Positions 43,260 to 52,318 are shown, numbered from the stretch's first letter. The stretch: DNA of 64,000 nucleotides from Chloroflexota bacterium (GCA_026708115.1 JAPOVL010000025.1:62001-126000), one strand, 5' to 3'. Numbers and translations: made by a program. The notes: generated from the sequence alone by a model not told the origin.

Positions 43260-43961
43260 ATGACGCAAAAGACAGCCGTCATCACCGGGGCCGGGGGTGG
43301 CATGGGGCGGGCGATAGCGCTTAAATTCGCGGAAGCCGGCATCCGTCCGATACTGGTTGGCAGAACGGAAGCCAAGCTGCGCTCCGTGGCCGCGGAAGTA
43401 GCGGCGCGCGGCATCACCGCCGGCGTGCATATCCTGGATGTCACCGACGACGAGGCCATTGCCGCTTTCGGCGCTTATCTAGCCGATACGGCGCTGGACG
43501 TGCTGGTCAACTGCGCCGGCGATTGGCTAATCGCATATCTGCAAGATACCAGCAACGACCAGCTCGACCAGATCTTGCGGACCAATTTGCGCGCGCCCTA
43601 TATTCTGTCGCGCGCGCTCTTGCCCAATTTGCGACGCAGCGACAATGCCAGCATCATCAATATCGGCTCGCTTGTGACTTCGATATCGGTACCGACGGTG
43701 AGCGCCTACACCGCGGCCAAGGTCGGGTTGAAAGGCTTGACGGGTTCCCTGGCCGCCGAATTGCGGCCGGAGTTGATCCGCGTCGTGATGATCTCGCCCG
43801 GACCGGCGGATACGCCCATGCGCGACGCCGCCTCGCCGGGCATCGACAAGTCGCTTCTGGTAAGGCCCGATACCATCGCGGAGATGGTTCACGCTGTAGT
43901 CACGTTGCCGCGGGGCATCACAACCAGTGACTTCGTCCTCTACTCGATGCGATGGGAATAG
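43260..43961 (+). CDS. Short-chain dehydrogenase/reductase
   Basis: A 233-residue classical SDR: TGAGGGMGRAIA for cofactor binding, DVLVNCAGDW, catalytic Ser in IINIGSLVTS, and Tyr-Lys in SAYTAAKVGLKG. The Arg in LVGRTEAKL after strand 2 favours NADP(H). The substrate is unknown. It probably shares a transcript with the MmuM-like gene. Its stop is only three bases from that of the convergent peptide permease. Confidence 0.86.
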   Translation: MTQKTAVITGAGGGMGRAIALKFAEAGIRPILVGRTEAKLRSVAAEVAARGITAGVHILDVTDDEAIAAFGAYLADTALDVLVNCAGDWLIAYLQDTSNDQLDQILRTNLRAPYILSRALLPNLRRSDNASIINIGSLVTSISVPTVSAYTAAKVGLKGLTGSLAAELRPELIRVVMISPGPADTPMRDAASPGIDKSLLVRPDTIAEMVHAVVTLPRGITTSDFVLYSMRWE

Positions 43962-43964
43962 ATA

Positions 43965-44849
43965 TCAGAGCTTGAGGCGCGGGTCGAGGATGTCGCGCAA
44001 GCCGTCGCCCAGCAGATTGATCGACAGCACCGTGATCATGATCGCCAGCCCGGGATAAGTGGTGACCCAGGCGGCCACCCGAATGTAATCGCGACCCTCG
44101 TTGAGCATTAGACCCCATTCCGGATCGGGCGGTTGCTGCCCCAGGCCGAGGAAGCTCAAGGCAGCGCCTGAGATGATGGCGCCGGCCACGCCGTTAGTCG
44201 CCACGACAATGATCGGCGCCAGCACGTTGGGCAAGATATGCCGGGCCATGATGCGCCAGGACGAAGCGCCCAGCGCCTGCGCCGCGACGATGAAATCGAA
44301 TTGCTTGACCGACAAGGCGCTGCCGCGCACGACGCGGGTATATACAGGAATCGACGACAAGCCGACCGCAATCATCACATTCTGCAGGTTGCGGCCCAGC
44401 ACCGCGATGATGACCAGCGCCAGCAGGATGCCCGGGAAGGCCAGCATCATGTCGATGAAGCGCATAATCAGCACATCGGTCCAGCCGCCGATATAACCGG
44501 CGATCAAGCCGAGCAGCGTGCCGATAGTCGCGCCGATGGCGACCGAGACGATGCCCACCTGCAGCGAGACGCGCCCGCCATAGAGAATCCGCGTCAGGAT
44601 GTCGCGGCCCAGATTGTCGGTGCCGAGCAGGAATTCGGCGTTGGGCGGTTGCAGGCGGTGGCGGCGGAATTGCTGCGTCGGTTCATAGGGGCTGATCTGC
44701 GCCGCTAGCACGACCAGCATGATCACCGCGCCCAGCACGACGGCCCCCGCCATGACATTGCGCGAGCGCAGACAACGCTTGAGGAAACGCGACCAGCGGC
44801 GCGCCTCACGGTAATGGAGATTCGTAGGAGCAGCACGCAGATCAGACAT
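43965..44849 (-). CDS. Peptide/nickel-type ABC transporter permease (DppC-like)
   Basis: 294 residues from ATG 44849, which overlaps the upstream DppB-like gene by 8 bases; the track's longer start adds residues read from that gene. Five to six membrane segments, the N-terminal RNVMAGAVVLGAVIMLVVLAAQISPYEP of the OppC/DppC family, and the EAA motif AAQALGASSWRIMARHILPNVLAPI. The operon has no ATPases; they must be supplied by genes outside the window. Confidence 0.88.
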   Translation of the reverse strand: MSDLRAAPTNLHYREARRWSRFLKRCLRSRNVMAGAVVLGAVIMLVVLAAQISPYEPTQQFRRHRLQPPNAEFLLGTDNLGRDILTRILYGGRVSLQVGIVSVAIGATIGTLLGLIAGYIGGWTDVLIMRFIDMMLAFPGILLALVIIAVLGRNLQNVMIAVGLSSIPVYTRVVRGSALSVKQFDFIVAAQALGASSWRIMARHILPNVLAPIIVVATNGVAGAIISGAALSFLGLGQQPPDPEWGLMLNEGRDYIRVAAWVTTYPGLAIMITVLSINLLGDGLRDILDPRLKL

Positions 44850-45765
44850 AGCGAATCCTGGGATCAATGAAGGCATAGACGATGTCGACCACGATGTTGA
44901 CAAAGACGTACATCAAAGCGATGAATAGCGTCGTGCCCTGGACCATGGTGAAGTCTTTCTGCAGCACGGCTTCGACGTACTTTTGGCCGATGCCCAGCCG
45001 GGCGAAGATCGTCTCGGTGATGACGGCGCCGCTTAGCATGTTGCCCAGCATCAAGCCCAAGATGGTCACGACCGGGATTAACGCGTTTCTCAGCACGTGC
45101 CGGATGACGACCAGGCGCTCGCTGATGCCCTTGGAGCGCGCCGTCAGCACGAAATCTTGATTGAGCACCTCCAACATGCTGGAGCGAACCATGCGCGCCA
45201 GCGAGCCGGCAGAGACCAATGCCAGCGCCGTCGCTGGCAAGATCAGCCGTTCGATGCCGCCCTGACCGATGGCGGGTAGGACGCGCAATTGCACGGCAAA
45301 GAGCAGGATCAGCAAGAGCGACGACCAGTAAACCGGCATGGAGATGCCAACCAGTGCCAGCGCCATGGCCAGCGTATCAACGATGGTGTTGTGATTGAGA
45401 GCGGCGATGATGCCGACGCTGATGCCGATGAAGGCCGCGATCATCAGGGCGGCGGCGGCCAGTTCGATGGTCCAGGGCAGGCGGTTGAGAATCTGTTCGG
45501 TGACTGGCACATTGGTCTGCAAGGAGCGTCCCAAATCTCCCCGCAAGGCATTGCCCATGTAGCTCAAATACTGTACGTGCAGCGGGCGGTTCAAGCCCAT
45601 GTCTTCCCGCACTTTTTCCAGCAGTTCCGGCGAACTGCGCTTGTCGCCGAGGAAGACTTCGGCGGGGTCGCCCGGGGTCAAGTGCAGCATCAAAAAGACG
45701 GCGACCGTGACCAGGAAGACGGTGGGTACGGTTTGTAACAGTCGGCCCGCAAGGTATTTGCTCAT
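44842..45765 (-). CDS. Peptide/nickel-type ABC transporter permease (DppB-like)
   Basis: 307 residues from ATG 45765 (the track's 45780 is a TTG). It opens KYLAGRLLQTVPTVFLVTVAVFLMLHLTPGDPAEVFLG, the classic OppB/DppB start. The EAA loop is TARSKGISERLVVIRHVLRNALIPVV. The matching binding protein at 46916 is on the same strand but separated by the HNH cassette, which ends 30 bases before this gene. Confidence 0.9.
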   Translation of the reverse strand: MSKYLAGRLLQTVPTVFLVTVAVFLMLHLTPGDPAEVFLGDKRSSPELLEKVREDMGLNRPLHVQYLSYMGNALRGDLGRSLQTNVPVTEQILNRLPWTIELAAAALMIAAFIGISVGIIAALNHNTIVDTLAMALALVGISMPVYWSSLLLILLFAVQLRVLPAIGQGGIERLILPATALALVSAGSLARMVRSSMLEVLNQDFVLTARSKGISERLVVIRHVLRNALIPVVTILGLMLGNMLSGAVITETIFARLGIGQKYVEAVLQKDFTMVQGTTLFIALMYVFVNIVVDIVYAFIDPRIRYV

Positions 45766-45795
45766 TGGACGGTCAGCCAAAGGACGCTAGGTGCT

Positions 45796-46215
45796 TCAAT
45801 TCGCAATACAGGGATACTGGCCGCGCATCCAGGCTTCGTAACGCTCAATGACACGGCGCTCCAAGTTCAGTCGCAACACGGCGATTGTGGCTCGGCCTGC
45901 CGGGCTGAGTCCAGCGATGGTCATATCGCTCATGAGTTCAAAATGATGATTCCATTCTTGCGCGCGCGGGTTGTAGAGGCGAATAGGTTCACCGGTAAGA
46001 GGATCGAGCGCGGCGACATCGGAGCCCTTGTATTGGTTGCAACTCCTGCAAGCCGAACAGAGATTGTCGAGCGTGTCTTCGCCACCGTGTTTCTTGGAAA
46101 TGATATGATCAACATGAAGTTGAATTGTTCGATGGTCAGGGGCGACAAGACAGTATTCGCAGCAACCGCCGGAACGCTGCAAAATCTCGCGCTGTTGAGC
46201 TACAGTGATGGTCAC
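45796..46215 (-). CDS. HNH endonuclease of a conserved small-protein/HNH cassette
   Basis: 139 residues, GTG start overlapping the previous stop (GTGA). The zinc HNH domain is plain: GGCCEYC, LHVDHIISKKHGG, NLCSACRSCNQYKG. A conserved C-terminal part continues (GEPIRLYNPRAQEWNHHFEL, GRATIAVLRLN). This kind of HNH protein, with DFLA-type small proteins upstream, recurs in cyanobacterial and Chloroflexota genomes. Its purpose is not established; defence, toxin-antitoxin and mobile-nuclease roles are all possible. Confidence 0.82.
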   Translation of the reverse strand: MTITVAQQREILQRSGGCCEYCLVAPDHRTIQLHVDHIISKKHGGEDTLDNLCSACRSCNQYKGSDVAALDPLTGEPIRLYNPRAQEWNHHFELMSDMTIAGLSPAGRATIAVLRLNLERRVIERYEAWMRGQYPCIAN

Positions 46216-46469
46216 AATGTGCTTAGCCGCTGACGCCGCTTGATCTTTGCCTTGAGCAGCGAGACAAAATCGTCAGCGCGAGCCAACTCGTCCAGCTCTT
46301 CCGCCTCTACTGCAGTAAGTTCATCTTCGCCGTTTAGATCCAACAGGAAATGCACACGCGCCTGCAAATCGGGCGGCATGAAGTAGCTTAGAACTTCTTC
46401 ATCCGACGGCCGGCATGCCAGAAAATCGGCGATGACATCGTTTATGGCGCGTATCGGCGCGTCTATCAT
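46212..46469 (-). CDS. DFLA-type small protein, copy 2 (HNH-associated)
   Basis: 85 residues (IDAPIRAINDVIADFLACRPSDEEVLSYFMPPDLQARVHFLL), predicted helical and acidic, ending in a KAKIKRRQR tail. It is a clear paralogue of the next gene upstream (shared DAP-R..DV..DFLA.RP.DE..L.Y..PPDLQAR). It overlaps both neighbours by 4 bases. Function unknown. Confidence 0.75.
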   Translation of the reverse strand: MIDAPIRAINDVIADFLACRPSDEEVLSYFMPPDLQARVHFLLDLNGEDELTAVEAEELDELARADDFVSLLKAKIKRRQRLSTL

Positions 46470-46801
46470 GATCTGTTTTCTTCCTGCTTGTCGGCGTCTG
46501 CACTCGACGCATCGCCCTCGTCCTGCGCGCTGGCTTCGCCGCCATCGTTGCCATTCTCCTGCTCCAGCCGGCGTCTGATTTTGGCTCTGAGGCGCGTCAA
46601 CACGTCATCTACGAAGCGGAAGTCGCCCAACTCCTCGCGTTGCGCGGCGGTCAATCGGCTGGTGGCGTCGATTTCAATCAAACTGTCGAGGCGCGCCTGC
46701 AGGTCGGGCGGGATTTTGTAGGCCAGCATTGCCTCGTCCGTAGGCCGGGCGGCGAGGAAATCTGTCACGACATCAAAGACGGTTCGAGTCGGCGCATCCA
46801 A
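46466..46801 (-). CDS. DFLA-type small protein, copy 1 (HNH-associated)
   Basis: 111 residues. TTG 46801 is accepted as the start because the next residues (DAPTRTVFDVVTDFLAARP) align from the first position with copy 2; no ATG or GTG is in frame upstream. The C-terminal extension after RRRLEQEN is acidic and low-complexity (EGDASSADADKQEEN). It is the first gene of the coupled three-gene cassette ending in the HNH nuclease. Confidence 0.72.
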   Translation of the reverse strand: MDAPTRTVFDVVTDFLAARPTDEAMLAYKIPPDLQARLDSLIEIDATSRLTAAQREELGDFRFVDDVLTRLRAKIRRRLEQENGNDGGEASAQDEGDASSADADKQEENRS

Positions 46802-46915
46802 AACGTTTTGCTCTCCATCAACTCCGCACCATCAGTATAACCGATCATGCGGCACATGAAGACAGGGACCGATTTGATGTCCCTGCCTTCGTTTGATTAT
46901 CTAACTTCTGTGCAT

Positions 46916-48517
46916 TCACATACCCATGGTCGCCGAATAGAAGTTGGGCACGAAACCGCCGCCGAGGATGGTCACATTATGCACCTCAGGCGTGCTGGCG
47001 TAGAGCACGACCGGGTCATTGAAATAGACCATGACAACCTGGTCGGCCAGTGCCTGCTGAATGTCGGCATACGCAGCGGCGCGCGCTTCCGGATCGCCGA
47101 TGCCCACGGCGGCGTCAATCATGGTGTCCATCTCATCGTTCCGGTAGTTGTTGCGGTTGGTGCCGCCGCCGGCGTTCGACGAATGATAGAGCGTACGGAA
47201 GACGCCGTCCGGATCAGTCTGCGTATCCCACCACTGCTGGGTATTGTGCTCGCCCGCGCGAACAACTGTCAGATAAGCGGCGATATCCGCCAGGTTGATC
47301 TGGAAGTCGATGCCGATAGCATTGAGATCTTCTTGCAGGAATTGCGCCGTCGCCGCGCTCAGCGGACGATCGGGCGACCAGTGTTCGATGGCGAGCGGAA
47401 CGCCGTCCCGTTCCCGGATGCCGGTCTCGTCATTCATGACCCAGCCGGCTTCATCCAGAATCGCGCCGGAGGCATCGGGATCGTAGGGATTGACCTGGCA
47501 GAAAACATCGGTCCAGCCGAACATCGATTTGGTCAGCGCGCTGCAAGCCCTGGAACCCAGCCCGTCGTAGACGATATCTTGCATAATGTCGATGTCAATG
47601 GCTTGGGCGATGGCCTTGCGAACCGCCAATTCGTCGGTGGGCGACTTGATCTGGTTGAACATGAAGGAATAGCCATGTCCAGCCTGATCGTACTGCGTCA
47701 CATTGAAATCCGGGCTTTCTTCCAGCCGCGCGACATCGAGGCCGGGGATGTTGTCAATCATATCGACTTCGCCACTTTCCAGCGCGGCGATGCGCGTGCC
47801 GGGGTCAGTCAAGATCTTGAAAATCAGTCGGTCGATATCCGCCGGTCCAGAGCGCCCGAAAACGGCCTCGTTGCCCCAGTTGTAGTCCGGATTCTTGACC
47901 ATCACCACTTCAGAATCCGCCGTGTAGGACTCGAAGATGAAGGGACCAGTGCCGACAATGCCGGAAAAGCCCCAATCGGCGCCCAGCGCTTCAACCGCCG
48001 TTGGCGAAATGGGACCCAACTGCGGATGCGAAACGCCATCCAGGAATGCCGCATTCGGCGACGAGAAACGCACGGCAATCGAATGTTCGCCGAGCGCCTC
48101 GGATTCCGCATAGGGACCGATGAAGCTGAAAGCCATCTGCGACTTGGTATCGGGATCGACGATGCGATCGAAGGTGTACTTGACCGCTTCCGCATTGAAT
48201 GGCGTGCCGTCGTGGAAACTTACGTCATCCCGCAATTCAAAGACGTACTCCGTCGCATCTTCGTTGACGGTCCAACTAGTTGCGAGACCGGGATGGAAGA
48301 CACCGAGCGGCTGCTGCTTGACCAGCGTATCGAAGACATGCCCGACGATCACTTCCACGCTGGAGAAGGTGGTCGCTGTCGGGTCCAGTGTGTCCACGCC
48401 GCGGCTGATGCCAAAGGTCAAGGTTAGATCCTGTGCCGAAATCGGCGCGACCAGCGACAAGAATAGCAAGAGGGCGAGAACCAGAGTAAAGGGACGCGAA
48501 ACTAAGGACTTGCACAT
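46916..48517 (-). CDS. Peptide ABC transporter binding protein (family 5)
   Basis: 533 residues. A signal peptide (PFTLVLALLLFLSLVAPISA, cut before QD) precedes a family 5 binding protein: RGVDTLDPT, LATSWTVNEDATEYVFELRDDVSFHDGTPFNAEAVKYTFDR, then VGTGPFIFESY. It binds oligopeptides, or less often nickel or sugars, and hands them to the DppB/DppC permeases downstream on the same strand. The HNH cassette lies between them, so the operon looks interrupted. Confidence 0.88.
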   Translation of the reverse strand: MCKSLVSRPFTLVLALLLFLSLVAPISAQDLTLTFGISRGVDTLDPTATTFSSVEVIVGHVFDTLVKQQPLGVFHPGLATSWTVNEDATEYVFELRDDVSFHDGTPFNAEAVKYTFDRIVDPDTKSQMAFSFIGPYAESEALGEHSIAVRFSSPNAAFLDGVSHPQLGPISPTAVEALGADWGFSGIVGTGPFIFESYTADSEVVMVKNPDYNWGNEAVFGRSGPADIDRLIFKILTDPGTRIAALESGEVDMIDNIPGLDVARLEESPDFNVTQYDQAGHGYSFMFNQIKSPTDELAVRKAIAQAIDIDIMQDIVYDGLGSRACSALTKSMFGWTDVFCQVNPYDPDASGAILDEAGWVMNDETGIRERDGVPLAIEHWSPDRPLSAATAQFLQEDLNAIGIDFQINLADIAAYLTVVRAGEHNTQQWWDTQTDPDGVFRTLYHSSNAGGGTNRNNYRNDEMDTMIDAAVGIGDPEARAAAYADIQQALADQVVMVYFNDPVVLYASTPEVHNVTILGGGFVPNFYSATMGM

Positions 48518-48679
48518 GAGGATCTCCTTCTAAGAAACTCTTTTGACGGGGTATTGATTTGGCGCGGACGGCGCAGTCGCGGGACCGCGCATCGCTGACA
48601 AGATCCCATTTCTTGGGAAACTGTCAACAATATACTATGATACAGAGTATAGGGTTCGAGCTTGGCCCTGTCAAGAAAT

Positions 48680-48771
48680 CGCGGCAGCCGCTCGGCGCGT
48701 TGTCGGCGACAAAGTCAGGCGGGCTCACACAAAATATTAAGCCTTCTCGTCGCCTGCGCGACGGGTTTATT
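48680..48771 (+). repeat. Dispersed two-hairpin repeat, copy D
   Basis: GCGGCAGCCGCTCGGCG, then the end stem AAGCC-ttct-CGTCGC-ctgc-GCGACG-GGTTT (48739-48768). Compared with copies A and B the inner stem changes CGTTGC/GCAACG to CGTCGC/GCGACG, a two-sided compensatory change. It ends 16 bases before the AstE-like ATG, inside that gene's leader. Confidence 0.78.
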
Positions 48772-48787
48772 GAAATAGAGGACGAAG

Positions 48788-49726
48788 ATGGCGAAGGTCC
48801 TGGAGCGCATGCGCTGGCGCGAGATTCCCATCGGCGTGACATCGGCTTTTGGCCGATCGAGCCTGTTGATGGGCGAGATCGGCAAGGGCGCGCACGGGGT
48901 CTTGATCACAGCCGGCATCCACGGCGACGAAGGACCCTGGGGCGCTTGGGCGATCCAAAAGCTGCTGAGCGGCATTGACGAGGACGACCTGCGCGGATTT
49001 CTGCGCGTTGTGCCGATGGCCAATCCGCTGGCGATGGAGGCGGACAAGCGCAACGCCCCCGTCGATCAACTCGATCTCAACCGCGCCTTCCCCGGCGATG
49101 AACAAGGTTCGTATACGGAGCGGATCGCCCATATCCTGGCCACAAGGGGGCTTGAGGATATCGACGCTGTCATCGACTTGCACGGCGGCGGTAGTTGGTG
49201 TGTCAACGCCTTCGTTTTTGAAATGGCTGGCGGGCGGGATCTCTCGCTATGTTTTCCAGCGCCCTTTATCGTCAAGGCGCCGGCGCGCGATGTCAGCTTA
49301 ACCGGATATGCTCAAACGCGAGGCATGACCGTCACAGCAGTTGAGATGGGCGGACGCAGTCCGGGCGAGCGGCAATGGGCGGAGAGAATCGCAGAGGGAT
49401 TGCTGCGCGCCTTGTGCGTGATTGGCGCCGTCGATGCCGGGCTTGCGCCTGCGCCGGTTGTTCCGCCCATCGCAGTAAGCGGAACCACCGTTCTGCGGCC
49501 GGCGCAGGGCGGCATATTCCTGCCGGCGCTGGATGCCGCGCATATCGGCGCTATCGTCCAGCAGGGCGCCTTGTTGGGACAACTGCGCCATCCGGCGACA
49601 TTTGCCCTACTGGAAGCATTCCACGCGCCCTTTCAAGAGACGGCGCTCTTGCTGCTGCGTCCCTTCGTCGCCCAAGTCGAGGCCGGCGCTATGACCTATG
49701 TCCTTGCTCAGCCAATCCGCGAATAG
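48788..49726 (+). CDS. AstE/aspartoacylase-type zinc carboxypeptidase-like hydrolase
   Basis: 312 residues. Zinc ligands His45 and Glu48 lie in TAGIHGDEG and His132 in VIDLHGGG; DLNRAFPG (97-104) binds the substrate carboxylate. This is the succinylglutamate desuccinylase/aspartoacylase branch, which hydrolyses N-acyl amino acids or related amides. The C-terminal beta domain (GGIFLPALDAAHIGAIVQQGALLGQL) matches the family. It is followed 17 bases later by a Gfo/Idh oxidoreductase. Substrate unknown. Confidence 0.83.
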   Translation: MAKVLERMRWREIPIGVTSAFGRSSLLMGEIGKGAHGVLITAGIHGDEGPWGAWAIQKLLSGIDEDDLRGFLRVVPMANPLAMEADKRNAPVDQLDLNRAFPGDEQGSYTERIAHILATRGLEDIDAVIDLHGGGSWCVNAFVFEMAGGRDLSLCFPAPFIVKAPARDVSLTGYAQTRGMTVTAVEMGGRSPGERQWAERIAEGLLRALCVIGAVDAGLAPAPVVPPIAVSGTTVLRPAQGGIFLPALDAAHIGAIVQQGALLGQLRHPATFALLEAFHAPFQETALLLLRPFVAQVEAGAMTYVLAQPIRE

Positions 49727-49743
49727 TGAAGGGAACCGAGCCA

Positions 49744-50901
49744 ATGCCCGACAAACTACGAGTTGGCGTGATCGGCGCGGGTCGCTGGTCCAAGAGCGCC
49801 CATCTGCCCGGCTTTCAACGGTCGCCGCATTGCGATGTGGTCGCGATCTGCGACTTGAACGAGGACTTGGCTCAAGACGCCGCGGATCGCTTCAACATCG
49901 AGAGCGTCTACACGGACTATGAAAAGATGCTGGCGCGCGCGGATATCGATGTCATCGATGTCTGCACGCGCGGCGGCATCGGCGACAAGAACAATCATGA
50001 ACCGCTGGCCTACGCCGCGCTGGAAGCCGGCATGCATTGCCTGTGCGAAAAGCCGGTGGCGCACGACTTCCGCAGCACCTGGCGCGCGCACGAGATCGCC
50101 GCATCCAAGGGGCTGAAAACCAAAGTCGGCTTGACCTTTCGCTATGCGCCTTCCATGCAGTATATGCGCGACCTGATCGCCGACGGCTTCGTCGGGGACC
50201 CCTTCATCTTCAACGGTTACGAACAGAACTCCCAGTTCATCAGCCCCAGCGAGCCGGTGACCAAGGTCGATCTGATCCCGGAAACGGAAGAAGACCAGAT
50301 CAAGGTCTCGTCGATCGAAGGCTACGGCGCGCCCATCATCGACCTCAGTCTGTGGTTCATGGACAGCCCGCTCAAGAGCCTGGTGGGCTTGCTCTACAAC
50401 TTTGTGCCCTACCGCACCATGCCGGGCGGTCAGCGCATCCGCACCAATATCGACGACGGCGATATCTACATCGGCGAGTACAGCAAGGGCGGCTTTTGCA
50501 GCATCCAATCCAGCTATGTCACGGTCAACAGCTATCCCGGGCTGGAAGCGCGCATGTACGGCTCGCAGGGGGCGCTATTGTGCCGTTTGGGCGCCGAGCT
50601 GGAGAACCAGGAAGCGCTGCTAAAATCGACCAGTCCCGACGCCCATGAGGTCGAATATGTCGAGGTCAAAATCCCCGACAGCTATTTCCCGCCGGATTAC
50701 CGCCCGGGCGAGCCCTGGCCGTCCATGTTTTATGCCAATCTCGTGCACAATTTCATGGAAGAGATCGTCAATGACACGGGGGAGAATCAGGGGAATTTCG
50801 CGCAGAGCGCGCGCGTGCAAGAGATCATCAATGCGGTGGAGATTTCGCACCGGGAACGGCGCTGGGTGGATTTGCCTTTGCCGGCTGCCCCCATCCCCTA
50901 G
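49744..50901 (+). CDS. Gfo/Idh/MocA family oxidoreductase
   Basis: A 385-residue NAD(P)-dependent sugar-type dehydrogenase: VGVIGAGRWSKSAHLPG (dinucleotide loop), ICDLNEDLA, the catalytic-Lys motif CLCEKPVAHDF, and a C-terminal alpha/beta substrate domain. Family members oxidise cyclic polyols or sugars. The start is ATG 49744 (AAGGGAA upstream); the 123 extra residues of the track ORF are an out-of-frame reading of the AstE-like gene. The two genes probably share a transcript, ended by the hairpin at 50902. Confidence 0.88.
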   Translation: MPDKLRVGVIGAGRWSKSAHLPGFQRSPHCDVVAICDLNEDLAQDAADRFNIESVYTDYEKMLARADIDVIDVCTRGGIGDKNNHEPLAYAALEAGMHCLCEKPVAHDFRSTWRAHEIAASKGLKTKVGLTFRYAPSMQYMRDLIADGFVGDPFIFNGYEQNSQFISPSEPVTKVDLIPETEEDQIKVSSIEGYGAPIIDLSLWFMDSPLKSLVGLLYNFVPYRTMPGGQRIRTNIDDGDIYIGEYSKGGFCSIQSSYVTVNSYPGLEARMYGSQGALLCRLGAELENQEALLKSTSPDAHEVEYVEVKIPDSYFPPDYRPGEPWPSMFYANLVHNFMEEIVNDTGENQGNFAQSARVQEIINAVEISHRERRWVDLPLPAAPIP

Positions 50902-50928
50902 CCCCTTCCCCCAAAATGAGGGAAGGGG
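50902..50928. terminator. CCCTTCCC/GGGAAGGG hairpin in a convergent gap
   Basis: CCCCTTCCC-ccaaaatga-GGGAAGGGG begins one base after the oxidoreductase stop and sits between convergent genes. It has no T-tract, so it is a hairpin with possible terminator or 3'-end-protecting function. Confidence 0.5.
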
Positions 50929-50968
50929 AATCTGCAAGGTTGGTATCCCTAGAATTCCGTGCGCTCGA

Positions 50969-52318
50969 CTATTCCATCGCGTCGACAGAGATGCTGACGC
51001 GGACCAGCGCCGCTACGGGCGAATAGGTATAGCCGTCGCCGCTGTCCGCGACCAGCTGAACCAGGCCCATTTCATCGGCGCCGCTATTCGGTCCGGCTTG
51101 ACGCGGCGCTTGGTCGGTGCCGACGCCCGGCTCCTGATTAACCTCGGTGCCGGCGTCCCAGAGATCAATGTGACGGGTGATACGACCCGCGATGGGATGA
51201 CCCATTTCATCGAAGAGCGCGATGCCATCTTCGTCGGGACCGAAGAAGAGATCGTTAGACTGCACGAACATGGTCGCGAAAGACAGACGATCGCCCACCG
51301 AGGCCTCGAAGCTGAAGCTATAGCTGCCGCCGGGGAAGGCCGGTCCGGGACCGTCCGCGCCATCGGGCACAGCTTGTACGCCGTGACGGATATCGCCCAG
51401 CGAATCCGCCAAAGCCGCCGGGTCGCCATCTTCCGCCAGGGCTTCCAGACCTTGCCCGCGGTCGGGTTCACCGGTCGTGAAGAAGACGCCGACGCCCATC
51501 ATGTCTTCGTGCAGCGCCCAAACGACCGGCGCCAGCGGTGTAGCGAAGTCGCCGCCGCCCATGACCTCGGCCAAGGTGGCCGGATTGCCGTCTTCCGCCA
51601 AGGATTCCAGACCGTAGCCGAAGTCGGGCTGGCCTGATGTGAAGAGCGCGCCGCTCTGCATCATGCCCTCGTCCGTCATCAGGTCGCGCGCTTCCACCAG
51701 CCAGACGACGGGCGTGATCGGCGACGCGAACATGGAAGCGCCCGAGACGTTCTCGATGCGCACGGTGAATTGGCCCATTTCGACCGCGTTCAGCGAAACA
51801 GCGATGATGTCGGACGCGGCCGGGTAGGCCAGCCCGTCGTCCAGGTCGCTGACCAACTGCACGACGCCCATCTCATCGGCGCCGGTATTCGGTCCCGCTT
51901 GACGCGGGGCTTGTTCGTCGCCCTCGCCGATGGGCTGGTTGACCTCGGTGCCGGCATCCCAGAGCGCGACATGTTCCGTCACATCGCCGCTGATGGCGCT
52001 GCCGTCGGCGTCAAAGAGGGCGATACCGGCCTCGTCCGGCGCGAAGAAGAGGTCGTTCGATTGCGCCAGCATGGTGGCGAAGGTCAAGCTATCGCCGGCT
52101 TCGGCCTGGATGACAAATTCGTAGGCACCGCCGGGCAGGGCCGGTCCCGCGCTCTCACCCCCGACCGGGACCGCCGCGACGCCGGTGTTGTCGAACAAGC
52201 CGATGCCGGAGATGTTTTCGATGGTGACGGTGAAGGACGCGCCGTCGTGATGATCCGCCAGGACGCCGCCGCTGATGACCAACAGCAGCGCCAGGATAAA
52301 AGTTGCTTTCAGTCGCAT
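50969..52318 (-). CDS. Secreted spondin-domain protein with internal duplication
   Basis: 449 residues with a signal peptide (RLKATFILALLLVISGGVLA). Two units each carry ATMxxQSNDLFFxPDExGIALFD and LWDAGTEVNQ...QAPRQAGPN(T/S)GADEMG, the core of bacterial spondin-N domains. The first unit (about 28-180) lacks the middle segment. The second (about 183-449) is complete, with two LFTSGQPDFGYGLESLAEDG / FFTTGEPDRGQGLEALAEDG repeats. Spondin folds bind polymers or metal at surfaces in other systems. The role here is unknown; exported location is well supported. Confidence 0.8.
   Translation of the reverse strand: MRLKATFILALLLVISGGVLADHHDGASFTVTIENISGIGLFDNTGVAAVPVGGESAGPALPGGAYEFVIQAEAGDSLTFATMLAQSNDLFFAPDEAGIALFDADGSAISGDVTEHVALWDAGTEVNQPIGEGDEQAPRQAGPNTGADEMGVVQLVSDLDDGLAYPAASDIIAVSLNAVEMGQFTVRIENVSGASMFASPITPVVWLVEARDLMTDEGMMQSGALFTSGQPDFGYGLESLAEDGNPATLAEVMGGGDFATPLAPVVWALHEDMMGVGVFFTTGEPDRGQGLEALAEDGDPAALADSLGDIRHGVQAVPDGADGPGPAFPGGSYSFSFEASVGDRLSFATMFVQSNDLFFGPDEDGIALFDEMGHPIAGRITRHIDLWDAGTEVNQEPGVGTDQAPRQAGPNSGADEMGLVQLVADSGDGYTYSPVAALVRVSISVDAME

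Noticed and set aside
46847-48427. 526-residue plus-strand ORF opposite the family 5 binding protein
   Set aside because: It is the mirror frame of a clear binding-protein gene with signal peptide and family motifs; its own translation has no recognisable domain and starts in the intergenic region.
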